From the NCBI GenBank assembly GCA_964242575.1, contig CAXTCN010000007.1, forward strand, positions 40,523-104,522: DNA of 64,000 nt, read 5' to 3'. The position numbers were made by a program, and so were the translations under genes. Position 1 is the stretch's first letter, and every line of letters begins with the position of its first letter. Below, piece by piece: positions 27,277 to 36,454 of this stretch. This stretch comes from JANPPS01 sp964242575 (GTDB taxonomy: Bacteria > Pseudomonadota > Alphaproteobacteria > Acetobacterales > Acetobacteraceae). A model generated the notes under the pieces. It was not told where the DNA came from. It ran no database searches and saw nothing but the letters and a program-made list of their open reading frames with translations.

Positions 27277-27619
27277 ACGCTTGTCTCCCTTGGGTGGATT
27301 ATCGTTTTCATGCGCCCCAGTCCCGCACGCCCTGGGCGGCAAACCCTGCCGGGGCGTGCGGGTCGAGAGCGCCTGACGTATGGCCACGCTATGTTCGCCA
27401 GGGCGTGAGTGCAAGGGTCCGGCAAGTTGGGTCATGGTGCGAATTGGACTGCTCCGAGCGTTTAGCCGCCAAGGCATAGGTCGCTAGAGACGCAACAAGC
27501 GGCCGCATCACCGTGTCGAGATCGGTCGGGTTTAAGAGGTCATTGCACGCAATGGTAGAATGCGATAAGAGCTTATAAACTCGCAACGATGTTGTTGGCC
27601 AAGAGCTGGTCCGCTCCTG
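27277..27619. promoter_or_regulatory. Leader and upstream region of the polyol transporter operon
   Basis: No gene is seen in these 343 bases. The part next to the binding-protein start contains a long GC-rich inverted repeat recorded separately. The part toward 27600 is AT-richer (around 27540-27590) and probably holds the promoter of the EcsC-family gene. No regulator gene for the transporter lies nearby. Confidence 0.5.
27322..27362 (-). repeat. Long inverted repeat in the leader of the binding-protein gene
   Basis: CCCGCACGCCC (27322-27332) and GGGCGTGCGGG (27352-27362) are perfect 11-base inverted arms with a 19-base loop. On the minus strand the structure ends 46 bases before the binding-protein ATG. 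No T run follows, so it is not a simple terminator. It could be a repressor site, an attenuator or an mRNA-stabilising hairpin. Confidence 0.6.
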
Positions 27620-27637
27620 GTGGTAGGCATCACAGTC

Positions 27638-28477
27638 ATGGATTTCACCGGTTCTGAAGACATCCACGACCGCTGGACCGATCCAAAATACGTAAACTCG
27701 ACCAAAAGTTCGATTGCGGCGTGGCGAGCTCAGGAACCAGGCGTCGTCTCCTACATCCTGGGGCTTGCCGCAGCGCCACTCTCCTGGATCGTGCATCTTC
27801 TTGTACCTGATAGCGCCATTCAAGGTACCCTGAACGGCCTCGATTGGTGCATGAAGCACAGCCTCTCGGGTCAGTCCGCCAAAGACCCGGAGAGTTTGGC
27901 CGAATGTGACCACGCCGCCAACATCACAGTAGATCTTCACATCGCAGGTGGGGTTATCGAAGGGGGAGCCGCAGGGTTCTTTGGGATCATCACGCTGCCT
28001 GCAGACATCCCGGTGCTGATTGCTCTCGCGCTGCGTGTCGTTCGACAGGTTGGGGTGGAGTACGGTTACACGGACGACAACGAGCACGAGAGGCAGTTCG
28101 TGTTCTCTGTTCTCGCTGTTACCGGCTCGAACTCGCAGGCCGAAAAGGCCGAGGCGCTGGCCATGGCGGCGTTGCTTATGAACGTACTTAGCAAGCAGAC
28201 TTGGAGGGCCATGGCGGCCAAAGCGGCGGCACAGCAGTTCAGCGTCGAGGGTGCTGTCATCGCGGTAAAGAGCCTTGCGAGCCAGCTGGGGATCAACCTG
28301 ACAAAGCGAAAAGCCCTCGCTGCTATTCCGGTGATCGGTGCGGTGGTTGGTGCCAGCGCAAATGGCTGGTTTTTGCGAGAAGTTGGGGTAGCTGCACAGA
28401 AGCTGTACCAAGAGCGCTGGCTTCGAGATCGCGGCCTGCTGCTGGACGGCGATGCACAGCAATCCAGCGAGGAATAG
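27638..28477 (+). CDS. EcsC-family protein
   Basis: The protein (279 residues from ATG 27638; a GTG at 27620 would add six) resembles the EcsC family of bacterial proteins of unknown biochemical role. Supporting segments are the glycine-rich hydrophobic GGVIEGGAAGFFGIITLPADIPVLIALALRV (two membrane-associated stretches; written here as GFFGIITLPADIPVL), VEYGYTDDNEHERQFVFSVL, and the C-terminal IPVIGAVVGASANGWFL. It stands alone between transporter and replication genes, and its GC is visibly lower than its neighbours', which suggests later acquisition. Function is unknown. Confidence 0.75.
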   Translation: MDFTGSEDIHDRWTDPKYVNSTKSSIAAWRAQEPGVVSYILGLAAAPLSWIVHLLVPDSAIQGTLNGLDWCMKHSLSGQSAKDPESLAECDHAANITVDLHIAGGVIEGGAAGFFGIITLPADIPVLIALALRVVRQVGVEYGYTDDNEHERQFVFSVLAVTGSNSQAEKAEALAMAALLMNVLSKQTWRAMAAKAAAQQFSVEGAVIAVKSLASQLGINLTKRKALAAIPVIGAVVGASANGWFLREVGVAAQKLYQERWLRDRGLLLDGDAQQSSEE

Positions 28478-28708
28478 CATCTACACGAGTAACGCCCGCC
28501 CTAGTTAAAGAGGTCGTGAACCAGGGACAGGTTTGATGATTACAAGGACATTTATGGCTGGATCGATAGCCTCAGTAGCATGTTGACAAACAAAAACGTG
28601 AGCGTGACTCTAGCCACAGTCCCAAATCAGCGAAATCGGAACGCGACCGCACCAACTTGGGACAGTTATTCGGTAATTGGGACAGGTATTCTGTCAGCCT
28701 ACACGGCA
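28478..28708. other. Gap with no gene between the EcsC-family gene and gyrB
   Basis: I see no coding region in these 231 bases. The element GGGACAG occurs three times (around 28522, 28657 and 28678), twice followed by a TATTC-like tail. These might be remnants of a repeat or insertion, but they are too short to name. GC is low compared with gyrB. Confidence 0.4.
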
Positions 28709-31138
28709 TCAAACGTCCAAATTCGCCACCTTAAGCGCATTCCCCACAATAAACTCCCGCCGCGGCTCCACCACATCGCCCATCAGCGTCGAAAACACCT
28801 GCGCCGCATCCTCGGCATCACCCACCCTGACCTGCAACAACGTCCGGAACTGCGGGTCAAGCGTGGTCTTCCAAAGCTGCTCCGGGTTCATCTCACCCAG
28901 TCCCTTGAACCGCTGGATGCTAAGCCCCTTGCGCCCCTGAACCAAGATGCGGTCGAACGCCGTTGCCGGCCCGGCCACACGAAGCTCGGTCCGGTCCAGC
29001 GCTAGCAACGCAGGCTCCCCGAACCGGCCCACTAAAGCCTCGGCCCGCTCGTCCAGCCAGCGGGCCTCGCTGCTGCGAAGCGAGCCGGCGTCCACGCTGA
29101 ACCGCTCGGCCACGCCGCGCACCGTGCGCGCCAGATGCAGGCCGCGGTCGTCGGCCCATACCTTCCAGGTGCGCTCGGCGGGCTGGGACACCGCGTTCAG
29201 CCGCTCCACCAGCTTGCCGCTGACGGTCGTGGCGCGCACCGCGTCGGCCGTGAGCGCGCCGACGATGGCCGCCTGTTCCAGTAGCCACGTCGGCACCGAC
29301 GAACCAAGCCGGCGCAAGTTGCCGGCGGCTTCGCGCAGCCACGCCAGCTCGCCAGCCATCTCGTCGCCCTGGAAGTGCCGGCCGTCGGCGTAGGTCAGTT
29401 GCGCCTCGGACAGCGCCTTGTCGAGCAGGAAGTCCTCTAGCGCCAAGTCATTCTTCAGGTAACGCTCGTCGTTGCCGCGCTTGGCCCGGTACAGCGGCGG
29501 CTGCGCGATGTACAGGTGCCCACGCTCAATCAGCTCAGGCATCTGCCGGAAGAAGAACGTCAGCAACAGCGTGCGGATGTGGCTGCCGTCCACGTCCGCG
29601 TCGGTCATGATGTTGATGCGATGATAGCGCAGCTTAGTCACGTCGAAGCCGCCCTGCTCCGGCTCGCCCCGGCCGATGCCGGTGCCGAGCGCGGTGATCA
29701 GCGTGCCAATCTCGGCGCTGCCGAGCATACGGTCGAACCGGGCGCGCTCCACGTTCAGGATTTTGCCCTTCAACGGCAAGATGGCCTGGAACTTGCGGTC
29801 CCGGCCCTGTTTCGCGGACCCACCTGCGCTGTCGCCCTCGACGATGAAGATTTCGCACTTGGACGGATCACGCTCCTGGCAGTCCGCCAGCTTGCCCGGC
29901 AGGCTGCTCACGTCCAGCACGCCCTTGCGCCGGGTCAACTCCCGGGCGCGGCGGGCGGCCTCACGCGCGGACGCCGCATCCATCACCTTCTGGATGATGG
30001 CCTTGGCCTCCTTGGGGTGCGTCTCGAACCAGTGCGACACCGTGTCGGCGACCGCCGCCTGCACCACCGGCTGCACCTCGGAGCTGACCAGCTTGTCCTT
30101 GGTCTGGCTGCTGAACTTGGGGTCCGGCACCTTCACCGACAGCACGGCGGTCATGCCCTCACGCATGTCGTCGCCCACCAGGTCGAGCTTGTCCTTCTTG
30201 CCCATGCCCTCGGCGTATTTAGTAACGATCCGGGTCAACGCCTGGCGAAAGCCGGCCAAATGGGTGCCCCCGTCGCGCTGGGGAATGTTGTTCGTGAAGC
30301 ACAGCATGGTCTCGTGGAAGCTGTCGTTCCAGCTCATCGCGAACTCGACCCGGATGCCCACCTGGCTTTCCTCGGTGGTGACGGAGATCGGTTGCGCCAC
30401 CACGGGCGACTTGCTGCGGTCGAGCCACTGCACGAACGCCACTAAGCCGCCGTCGTACTTGAACTGCGTTTCCTGCGCCGGCGCGTGCCGCTCGTCCCGC
30501 AACACAATGGCAAGGCCCGAGTTGAGGAACGCCAGCTCGCGCAGGCGGCGTTCCAGGATCGCGTAGTCGAACTCGGTCTTGGTGAAGGTGCCGCTGCTGG
30601 GCTTGAACATCACCTCGGTGCCGGACGGCTTGCCGGACGGGCCAATGATGCGCAGCGGCTCGGTGGTGTCGCCGTGCTCGAAGCGGATGAAATGCTCCAG
30701 GCCGTTGCGCCAGATGCGGACTTCCATCCACTGCGACAGCGCATTCACCACGGCGGCGCCCACGCCGTGCAAGCCGCCGGACACCTTGTAGCTGTTTTGG
30801 TTAAATTTGCCGCCGGCGTGCAGCCGGGTCAGCACGACCTCGGCGGCGCTCACGCCCTCCTCGATGTGCATGTCGGTCGGGATGCCACGGCCGTCGTCGC
30901 GCACGGTGACGCTGCCGTCGCCGTTCAGCGTCAGTTCGCACCGGGTGGCGTAACCGGCCTGCGCCTCGTCCACGGCGTTGTCGATAATCTCGAACGCCAT
31001 GTGGTGCAGGCCAGAGCCGTCATCGGTATCGCCGATGTACATGCCGGGACGCTTGCGCACGGCTTCCAGCCCTTTAAGGACGGAAATCGATGCGGCGTCA
31101 TAGGCTTCAGGCTCAGGATTCGGGACGGCCTCGGACAT
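28709..31138 (-). CDS. gyrB: DNA gyrase subunit B
   Basis: ATPase subunit of type II topoisomerase that introduces negative supercoils. From ATG 31138 it has 809 residues; the frame extends 11 codons further without a better start. N-terminal GHKL ATPase features are VRKRPGMYIGDT, EIIDNAVDEAQAGYA and the GGLHGVGAAVVNALS lid. The TOPRIM part has IVEGDSAGGSAKQGRDR and MTDADVDGSHIRTL, and the C-terminal end has IQRFKGLGEMNPEQLW. It follows recF by 92 bases. Confidence 0.97.
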   Translation of the reverse strand: MSEAVPNPEPEAYDAASISVLKGLEAVRKRPGMYIGDTDDGSGLHHMAFEIIDNAVDEAQAGYATRCELTLNGDGSVTVRDDGRGIPTDMHIEEGVSAAEVVLTRLHAGGKFNQNSYKVSGGLHGVGAAVVNALSQWMEVRIWRNGLEHFIRFEHGDTTEPLRIIGPSGKPSGTEVMFKPSSGTFTKTEFDYAILERRLRELAFLNSGLAIVLRDERHAPAQETQFKYDGGLVAFVQWLDRSKSPVVAQPISVTTEESQVGIRVEFAMSWNDSFHETMLCFTNNIPQRDGGTHLAGFRQALTRIVTKYAEGMGKKDKLDLVGDDMREGMTAVLSVKVPDPKFSSQTKDKLVSSEVQPVVQAAVADTVSHWFETHPKEAKAIIQKVMDAASAREAARRARELTRRKGVLDVSSLPGKLADCQERDPSKCEIFIVEGDSAGGSAKQGRDRKFQAILPLKGKILNVERARFDRMLGSAEIGTLITALGTGIGRGEPEQGGFDVTKLRYHRINIMTDADVDGSHIRTLLLTFFFRQMPELIERGHLYIAQPPLYRAKRGNDERYLKNDLALEDFLLDKALSEAQLTYADGRHFQGDEMAGELAWLREAAGNLRRLGSSVPTWLLEQAAIVGALTADAVRATTVSGKLVERLNAVSQPAERTWKVWADDRGLHLARTVRGVAERFSVDAGSLRSSEARWLDERAEALVGRFGEPALLALDRTELRVAGPATAFDRILVQGRKGLSIQRFKGLGEMNPEQLWKTTLDPQFRTLLQVRVGDAEDAAQVFSTLMGDVVEPRREFIVGNALKVANLDV

Positions 31139-31230
31139 GCCGGCTAAGGACTCCAAAAAGGGCTGCTGCAATAGTTCAATATAGGCTCTCTAGCCCCTGA
31201 AAGACAGGCCTAAGCCGTGAAACACTGGCC

Positions 31231-32364
31231 TTAACTACCGAAAGCCGAGTCGGGCCGCAGCGTGCCGTCCCCGGTCCGCAACCCCTCCGCCATGCCACGC
31301 AACGCGGCGAACGGCTCCGGGTCGGTTCCGGTCAGCAGCAGTTGCGCAGACAGCCCGCCAAGCGCGTCCCACAAGGCCGCGCGCCGGTCTGGGTCAAGGT
31401 GCACCGCGGGCTCGTCCAGCAACAGCAACGGCGCTGCGCCACGCGCCTGGGCAATCAGGGCGGCATGGCCCAGCACCACCCCGATCAGCAGCGCTTTCTG
31501 CTGCCCGGTGCTGGCGAGCGATGCCGGCAACCCGCTCTCGGCGTCGGACAACGCCATGTCCGCCCGGTGCGCGCCCAATGCCGCCGACCCGGCCTTCGCG
31601 TCCTCCCGGCGATGCTCGGCGAGTTGCCCGCGTAGCCAGTCCTCCACCGCCAGCGCCGGATGCTGTGCCAGGCGGTCGGCGATAGGGTCCAGCAGCGCCA
31701 GCCGGGCCGGCGGGAACCGGCCGGGCGTCGCCAGCAGCACCGCATTCAACTGCGCGACCAGGCCGGCCCGCGCCGCGGTGGCGGCAACCGCGTGCTTAGC
31801 CATGCTGTCCTCGGTTGCGGCAAGCCAGGCTGGTTCCGCTCCGGTCAACAGCAGGCGGTTGCGGCTGGCCATCGCGGTGTCATAGGCCGAGACTTCCCGC
31901 GCATGGCCCGGCTCCAACGCCCACACCAGCCGGTCCAGGAAGCGCCGCCGGCCGGATGCGCCCTCCTGGAACAGCCGGTCCATCTGCGGCGTGAGCCAGA
32001 TCGCCGCCATCACCGCCGCGACTTCCGCCTGGCTGCGCGGCGGGCCGCCGTTCAGGCGGAACACCCGCCGGTCCGCCGGGCCGTCGGGCGGCGTGCCGGT
32101 GCCGAGGTCGGTCTCATGGCCGTCCCGGGCCAAACGCGCCGCGACGCCCCATGCGCCGGGCGCGTCCGCACCCTGCCGCGCCAAGTCCGTCAGCCGCGCG
32201 CCCCGCAACCCGCGGCCGGGCACCAACATGGACACTGCCTCTAGCAGGTTGGTCTTGCCGGAGCCGTTGGGGCCAGTGATGACGGCGATCCGTGCGCTGG
32301 GACGCCAGGTCAGGGTAGCGTAGCTGCGGAACTGCGTGAGGGTAAGACGGGTGAGCCGAAGCAC
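31231..32364 (-). CDS. recF: DNA repair/replication protein RecF
   Basis: RecF binds gapped DNA and ATP and helps load RecA. The 377-residue protein has LTLTQFRSYATL, Walker A ITGPNGSGKTNLLEAV near residues 29-44, the signature STGQQKALLIG and Walker B LLLLDEPAVHLD. Start is a GTG at 32364, 19 bases after dnaN. Its position in dnaA-dnaN-recF-gyrB agrees with the assignment. Confidence 0.95.
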   Translation of the reverse strand: MLRLTRLTLTQFRSYATLTWRPSARIAVITGPNGSGKTNLLEAVSMLVPGRGLRGARLTDLARQGADAPGAWGVAARLARDGHETDLGTGTPPDGPADRRVFRLNGGPPRSQAEVAAVMAAIWLTPQMDRLFQEGASGRRRFLDRLVWALEPGHAREVSAYDTAMASRNRLLLTGAEPAWLAATEDSMAKHAVAATAARAGLVAQLNAVLLATPGRFPPARLALLDPIADRLAQHPALAVEDWLRGQLAEHRREDAKAGSAALGAHRADMALSDAESGLPASLASTGQQKALLIGVVLGHAALIAQARGAAPLLLLDEPAVHLDPDRRAALWDALGGLSAQLLLTGTDPEPFAALRGMAEGLRTGDGTLRPDSAFGS

Positions 32365-32383
32365 CTAGAGCGTTGCGGCGAAC

Positions 32384-33502
32384 CTAGACCCGCATCGGCA
32401 TCAGCACGTACAGCGCGCTGCTGTCGCCAGCGTCCCGCACCACGGTGGGCGCGGCGCCGTCCGAGAAGTGGAACTCCACCTCGCCCGAGATCTGGTCGGT
32501 GATGTCGTTCAGGTAACGCGCCTGGAAGCCGATCTCCAACGGCCCGGAGGTGTAGCTGACCCGGCCGCCGTCCAGCTCCTCGCTGGCGGTGCCCTGCTCC
32601 GGGCTGGCAGCCGACAGCGTCAACAGGTCCGGGGACAGCGCCATCTTGACCGGGCGCGACCGCTCGCTGCTGATGGCGGCGACGCGCGCCACTGCGTCGG
32701 CGAAGTCCTTCTTGCCGACCTTCAGCACCTTGTCGTTGTCCCGCGGAATCACCCGCTCGTACTCCGGGAAGGTGCCGTCGATCAGCTTGCTGGTCAGCGT
32801 GATTGGCCCGGCCTTGAACTGGATGCGCGTGTCAGACAGCGCGACCTCGACCTCGCCGCCCTCCTCGTCCAGCAGCTTGCGCAACTCGGCCACGGTCTTG
32901 CGGGGGATAATGACGCCGGGCATTCCGTCGGCGCCGTCCGGAATGGGTTCCTCGACACGCGCCAGGCGGTGGCCATCAGTGGCGACGGCGCGCAGCACCT
33001 TGCCCCCCTCCCCCTCGGCGGCGTGCAGGTAGATGCCGTTCAGGTAGTATCGCGTCTCCTCCGTGCTGATGGCGAACCGCGTGCGGTCGATCAGCCCGCG
33101 CAAAGCGAGGCCCGACAGCTTGAACCGGTGCGGCAACTGCCCGGCGGTCATGCTCGGGAAGTCGTCGGTCGGCAGGGTCACCAGGCTCGTGGCGTAGCGC
33201 CCGGCGCGCAGCTTCAACAGCTCGCCAGCCAGCTCCAGCTCGATCTCTGCCGCTTCCGGCAGCTTGCGCACGATCTCGTACAGCGTCGCCGCCGGGGCCG
33301 TGGTCGCGCCGTCCTGTGACGCGCTGGCCGCCACGTCCTCGACAATCGCGATTTCCATGTCGGTCGCGGTGAAGCTCAGTTGCCCGTCCTTCACCTGGAT
33401 CATGGCGTTGGCAAGGATCGGGATGGTGTTCCGCTTCTCCGCAACGCTCTGGATGTGGGCCAGCGCCTTCAGCAGCGTCGCGCGGTCGGCCTTGAACTTC
33501 AT
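32384..33502 (-). CDS. dnaN: DNA polymerase III sliding clamp (beta)
   Basis: It forms the ring that tethers polymerase III to DNA. From ATG 33502 (MKFKADRATLLKAL) it has 372 residues in three clamp domains; the frame before that codon is not family-like. The conserved C-terminal end YVLMPMRV is the expected clamp tail. It follows dnaA by 66 bases. Confidence 0.97.
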   Translation of the reverse strand: MKFKADRATLLKALAHIQSVAEKRNTIPILANAMIQVKDGQLSFTATDMEIAIVEDVAASASQDGATTAPAATLYEIVRKLPEAAEIELELAGELLKLRAGRYATSLVTLPTDDFPSMTAGQLPHRFKLSGLALRGLIDRTRFAISTEETRYYLNGIYLHAAEGEGGKVLRAVATDGHRLARVEEPIPDGADGMPGVIIPRKTVAELRKLLDEEGGEVEVALSDTRIQFKAGPITLTSKLIDGTFPEYERVIPRDNDKVLKVGKKDFADAVARVAAISSERSRPVKMALSPDLLTLSAASPEQGTASEELDGGRVSYTSGPLEIGFQARYLNDITDQISGEVEFHFSDGAAPTVVRDAGDSSALYVLMPMRV

Positions 33503-33568
33503 GGTCTCGCTTTCAGGAGGGCGGGCCGTACAGCATAGCGGAACGGCCGCGCGCCGCAAACAGCGAGA

Positions 33569-35062
33569 TCAGCTCTCCAGCAGCCGCCGCAGCAACTCGA
33601 CCCGCTCGGCCAAGTCCGCATCCGTCTGCATCAGCTCGGTGACGCGCGTGACCGCGTGCATCACCGTCGTGTGGTCGCGCCCGCCAAACCGCCGGCCGAT
33701 TTCCGGCAGGGAGCGACTAGTGAGCTGCTTCGACAGGTACATCGCCACCTGCCGCGGCCGGGCCACCGCGCGGGCGCGGCGCTCGCTGCTCATATCCGCC
33801 AGCCGGATGTTCCAGTGCTCGGCGACCCGCTTCTGGATTTCCTCGATGGTGACCCGGCGGTCGTGCGCCTTCAGGATGTCATGCAGGACCTCCTGCGTGC
33901 TTTCGAGCGTGATCGGCCGGCCGAACAGGTTGGCGTGTGCGATCAGGCGGTTGAGGCTGCCCTCAAGCTCACGCACGTTGCTGGTGATCTTGTGCGCCAG
34001 GAACTCCAGCACCTTGGACGCCACGGGCGTATCCGCCTTGGCGGACTTGGCCTCCAGGATCGAGATGCGCAGCTCATATGTGGTGGCGTGCAGGTCGGCC
34101 ACCATGCCGCAGCCGAGCCGGGTGCGCAGCCGGTCCTCCAAACCCGACAGGTCGGAGGGCGACTTGTCCGCCGACACCACGATCTGCTTGCCCGCGTCCA
34201 CCAGGGCGTTGAAGGTGTGGAAGAACTCCTCTTGCGTGTTGTCCTTGCCGATCAGGAATTGCAGGTCGTCCACCATCAGCACGTCGACGCTGCGGAGCTG
34301 TTCCTTGAACTCCATAGTCGACTGGCTGCGGATGGCGGCAATGAAGCGGTACATGAACTTTTCGGCGCTCATGTAGGCCACTTGGACCACCGCGCCGTCG
34401 CGCCGGGCCAGCTCAAGCCCGATCGCGTGCATGAGGTGCGTCTTGCCCAGGCCCACGCCGCCATACAGGAACAGCGGGTTGAAGCCGGGGCTTGAGGGAC
34501 GCTCCGCGACCCGGCGGGCGCACGCATAGGCGAACTCGTTCGGCTTGCCGACCACGAAGCTGTCGAACTCGAACCGCTGGTCCAGCAGGCCGGCGACATC
34601 GGTCCGTGGGTCACGCTCCTCTGGCGCTTTCGCCTCAGCCGCCTTGGGCTCCGCCGGCGCCGGTTCCAATGGGGTGTCCGGCTTCGGCCCCTCCCCGGCC
34701 ACGTCGCTGCCAGGCAACACTGCCGACACGCGCAGGTCCACCCGGCGCACCTCGGGGTTTTCCGCCTGCCACAGGGCGTTCAGCTTGTCGGCATAATGTC
34801 CACGCACCCAGTCCCGCAGGAAGCGGCTGGGCAGGCTTACGGTCACCTCGTCGCCGTCGATCCCCCCCAGCGCCATGTGACGCAACCAGGTGCGGTACTC
34901 GACTTCGCCGACCTCCTGCTGGAGACGTCCGCGAACCCGTGCCCATTGCGCCACCAACCCCTCGTCCACCGCCGGAGAGGGGTGGCTGGCACGCCGGCCT
35001 GTGGGTGGCGAGTGGTCCCGAGCAACGGTCCCGGCACTCATACTAGACGTCTGAGAGGCCAT
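33569..35062 (-). CDS. dnaA: Chromosomal replication initiator DnaA
   Basis: DnaA binds origin boxes and opens DNA. ATG 35062, with GGCAGG upstream, gives 497 residues; a GTG two codons earlier is possible. Domain I is near residues 35-95, and a long proline/alanine-rich linker follows (about 100-160). The AAA+ domain has GGVGLGKTHLMHAIG and VDVLMVDDLQFL, and domain IV has the DNA-binding signature GGRDHTTVMHAVTRV. Confidence 0.97.
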   Translation of the reverse strand: MASQTSSMSAGTVARDHSPPTGRRASHPSPAVDEGLVAQWARVRGRLQQEVGEVEYRTWLRHMALGGIDGDEVTVSLPSRFLRDWVRGHYADKLNALWQAENPEVRRVDLRVSAVLPGSDVAGEGPKPDTPLEPAPAEPKAAEAKAPEERDPRTDVAGLLDQRFEFDSFVVGKPNEFAYACARRVAERPSSPGFNPLFLYGGVGLGKTHLMHAIGLELARRDGAVVQVAYMSAEKFMYRFIAAIRSQSTMEFKEQLRSVDVLMVDDLQFLIGKDNTQEEFFHTFNALVDAGKQIVVSADKSPSDLSGLEDRLRTRLGCGMVADLHATTYELRISILEAKSAKADTPVASKVLEFLAHKITSNVRELEGSLNRLIAHANLFGRPITLESTQEVLHDILKAHDRRVTIEEIQKRVAEHWNIRLADMSSERRARAVARPRQVAMYLSKQLTSRSLPEIGRRFGGRDHTTVMHAVTRVTELMQTDADLAERVELLRRLLES

Positions 35063-35295
35063 CGACACCTGCCTGCGTTAGGCGGCGCGAGGCCGCTACG
35101 ATAACCATTGTCGTCGCCGGAATAGAACGGCGGCGGAGGAGTTATCAGTAGGTCAAGACGGCCCTTAGGGCAAACAAAAACTGATGTCGTATAATAGCGC
35201 CACAGTAAAACATAAAAAGACGGGCACCGTACTGTACCCGCCTTGTAAATTTATTATTGTGTTCGCACGGCATAAAGCCGCCCGTTAGTCCAGTA
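35063..35295. promoter_or_regulatory. dnaA-rpsT intergenic region
   Basis: These 233 bases separate two genes on the minus strand and contain the dnaA promoter plus the rpsT terminator. The region is AT-rich in 35140-35220 and has one loose DnaA-box-like TTATCAGTA near 35140. There is no cluster of good TTATCCACA boxes, so it is not a convincing oriC by eye. Confidence 0.5.
35212..35240 (-). terminator. Terminator of rpsT
   Basis: On the minus strand, CGGGTAC and GTGCCCG (35221-35240, one G-T wobble, six-base loop) form a stem followed by TTTTTATG. It lies about 55 bases past the rpsT stop. Confidence 0.75.
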
Positions 35296-35565
35296 TTAAG
35301 CGGTAACCATCGCCTTGATTCGCGCCGACAAGCGCGACAGCTTGCGGGATACCGTATTCAAGTGAACCACACCCTTGCCCGCAGCGCGCTGCATCTCCGG
35401 CTGCGCCAGGCGCAACGCCTCAGCGGCAGCGGCCTTGTCGCCCGAGGCGCAGGCGACCTCGACCTTCTTTACAAACGTGCGCATCCGGCTTTTGCGGGCC
35501 TGGTTGCGCAGCGTGCGCTTAGCTGTCTGACGGAGGCGCTTCTGCGCCGATGCGGTGTTCGCCAT
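35296..35565 (-). CDS. rpsT: 30S ribosomal protein S20
   Basis: The 89-residue basic protein starts MANTASAQKRLRQTAKRT and has KSRMRTFVKKVE and the C-terminal KLSRLSARIKAMV, all typical of S20, which binds 16S rRNA early in assembly. It is upstream of dnaA in the same orientation, with its own terminator between. Confidence 0.97.
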   Translation of the reverse strand: MANTASAQKRLRQTAKRTLRNQARKSRMRTFVKKVEVACASGDKAAAAEALRLAQPEMQRAAGKGVVHLNTVSRKLSRLSARIKAMVTA

Positions 35566-35677
35566 GAGGTCTCTTTATGTGAACGGTCACTTGGGACGGG
35601 TGCATGCAACGCACCGGAAAGGCGGTGTTTTATGGAGACTGCCGGATCAAGTCAAGCATGACAAGCTGGTGACAGTC

Positions 35678-36451
35678 TCAATTTTTAGCAAAGTCCGGCC
35701 GCCGCTTCTCGGCAAATGCCGCCATGCCCTCGCGCTGGTGCGGGGTGCCGAACAGCGACAAGAACAGCGCGCGCTCGGCCCGCACCCCCTCGTGCAAAGT
35801 CGTTTCGTAGGCGGCGTTCACCGCGCGCTTGGCCATGGCCGCCGCAACGGGGCTTTGCGACGCAATCTTCTCGCCGATCTTCAGCGCCTCCGCCACCAAC
35901 TCGGCTGCCGGGAACACCCGGCTGACTAGGTTGCAGCGCTCGGCTTCAGCCGCGTCCATCATGCGGCCGGTAAGACACAGGTCCATCGCTTTCGACTTGC
36001 CAATCGACCGGGTCATGCGCTGGGAGCCGCCTGCGCCGGGGATCACGCCCAGGTTGATTTCCGGCTGGCCGAACTTGGCGGTATCGGCGGCCACGATCAG
36101 GTCGCACATCATCGCCAGCTCGCACCCGCCGCCCAGCGCGAAACCGGCCACGGCGGCGATCACCGGCTTTTTCACCTGCAGCACCGTTTCCCAGCGCTCG
36201 CCGATGAAGTCGTGCAGGAACACGTCGGGGTAGTTGCGGTCCTTCATCTCCTTGATGTCCGCGCCGGCCGCGAACGCCTTTTCGGAGCCGGTCAGCACGA
36301 TGGCGCCGATGGCCGGGTCGGCGTCGAATTGCAGCAACTGGTCGCCAAGCTCAGTCATAAGCTGGTCGCACAGCGCGTTCAGCGCCTCCGGCCGGTTCAG
36401 GCGAATGAGGCCCACCCGGCCATGCGTCTCAGTCAGGATCATCTCCGGCAT
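35678..36451 (-). CDS. Enoyl-CoA hydratase
   Basis: This 257-residue crotonase-fold protein hydrates short trans-2-enoyl-CoA esters in beta-oxidation. The oxyanion motif AAGADIKEM, the ALGGGCELAMMCD segment with the first catalytic Glu region, and GVIPGAGGSQRMTR with the second Glu-equivalent site (PEINLGVIPGAGG) are present. It follows mutM by three bases on the minus strand, so it is likely co-transcribed with it. Confidence 0.9.
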   Translation of the reverse strand: MPEMILTETHGRVGLIRLNRPEALNALCDQLMTELGDQLLQFDADPAIGAIVLTGSEKAFAAGADIKEMKDRNYPDVFLHDFIGERWETVLQVKKPVIAAVAGFALGGGCELAMMCDLIVAADTAKFGQPEINLGVIPGAGGSQRMTRSIGKSKAMDLCLTGRMMDAAEAERCNLVSRVFPAAELVAEALKIGEKIASQSPVAAAMAKRAVNAAYETTLHEGVRAERALFLSLFGTPHQREGMAAFAEKRRPDFAKN

Positions 36452-36454
36452 CGC

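Noticed and set aside
25813..27408. 531-codon plus-strand frame opposite the binding-protein gene
   Set aside because: It mirrors the real gene, its product is rich in Arg/Leu/Gln with no domain, and the minus-strand gene has a signal peptide and ribosome site.
35136..35150. DnaA box TTATCAGTA
   Set aside because: A single copy with two mismatches from TTATCCACA and no further good boxes nearby.
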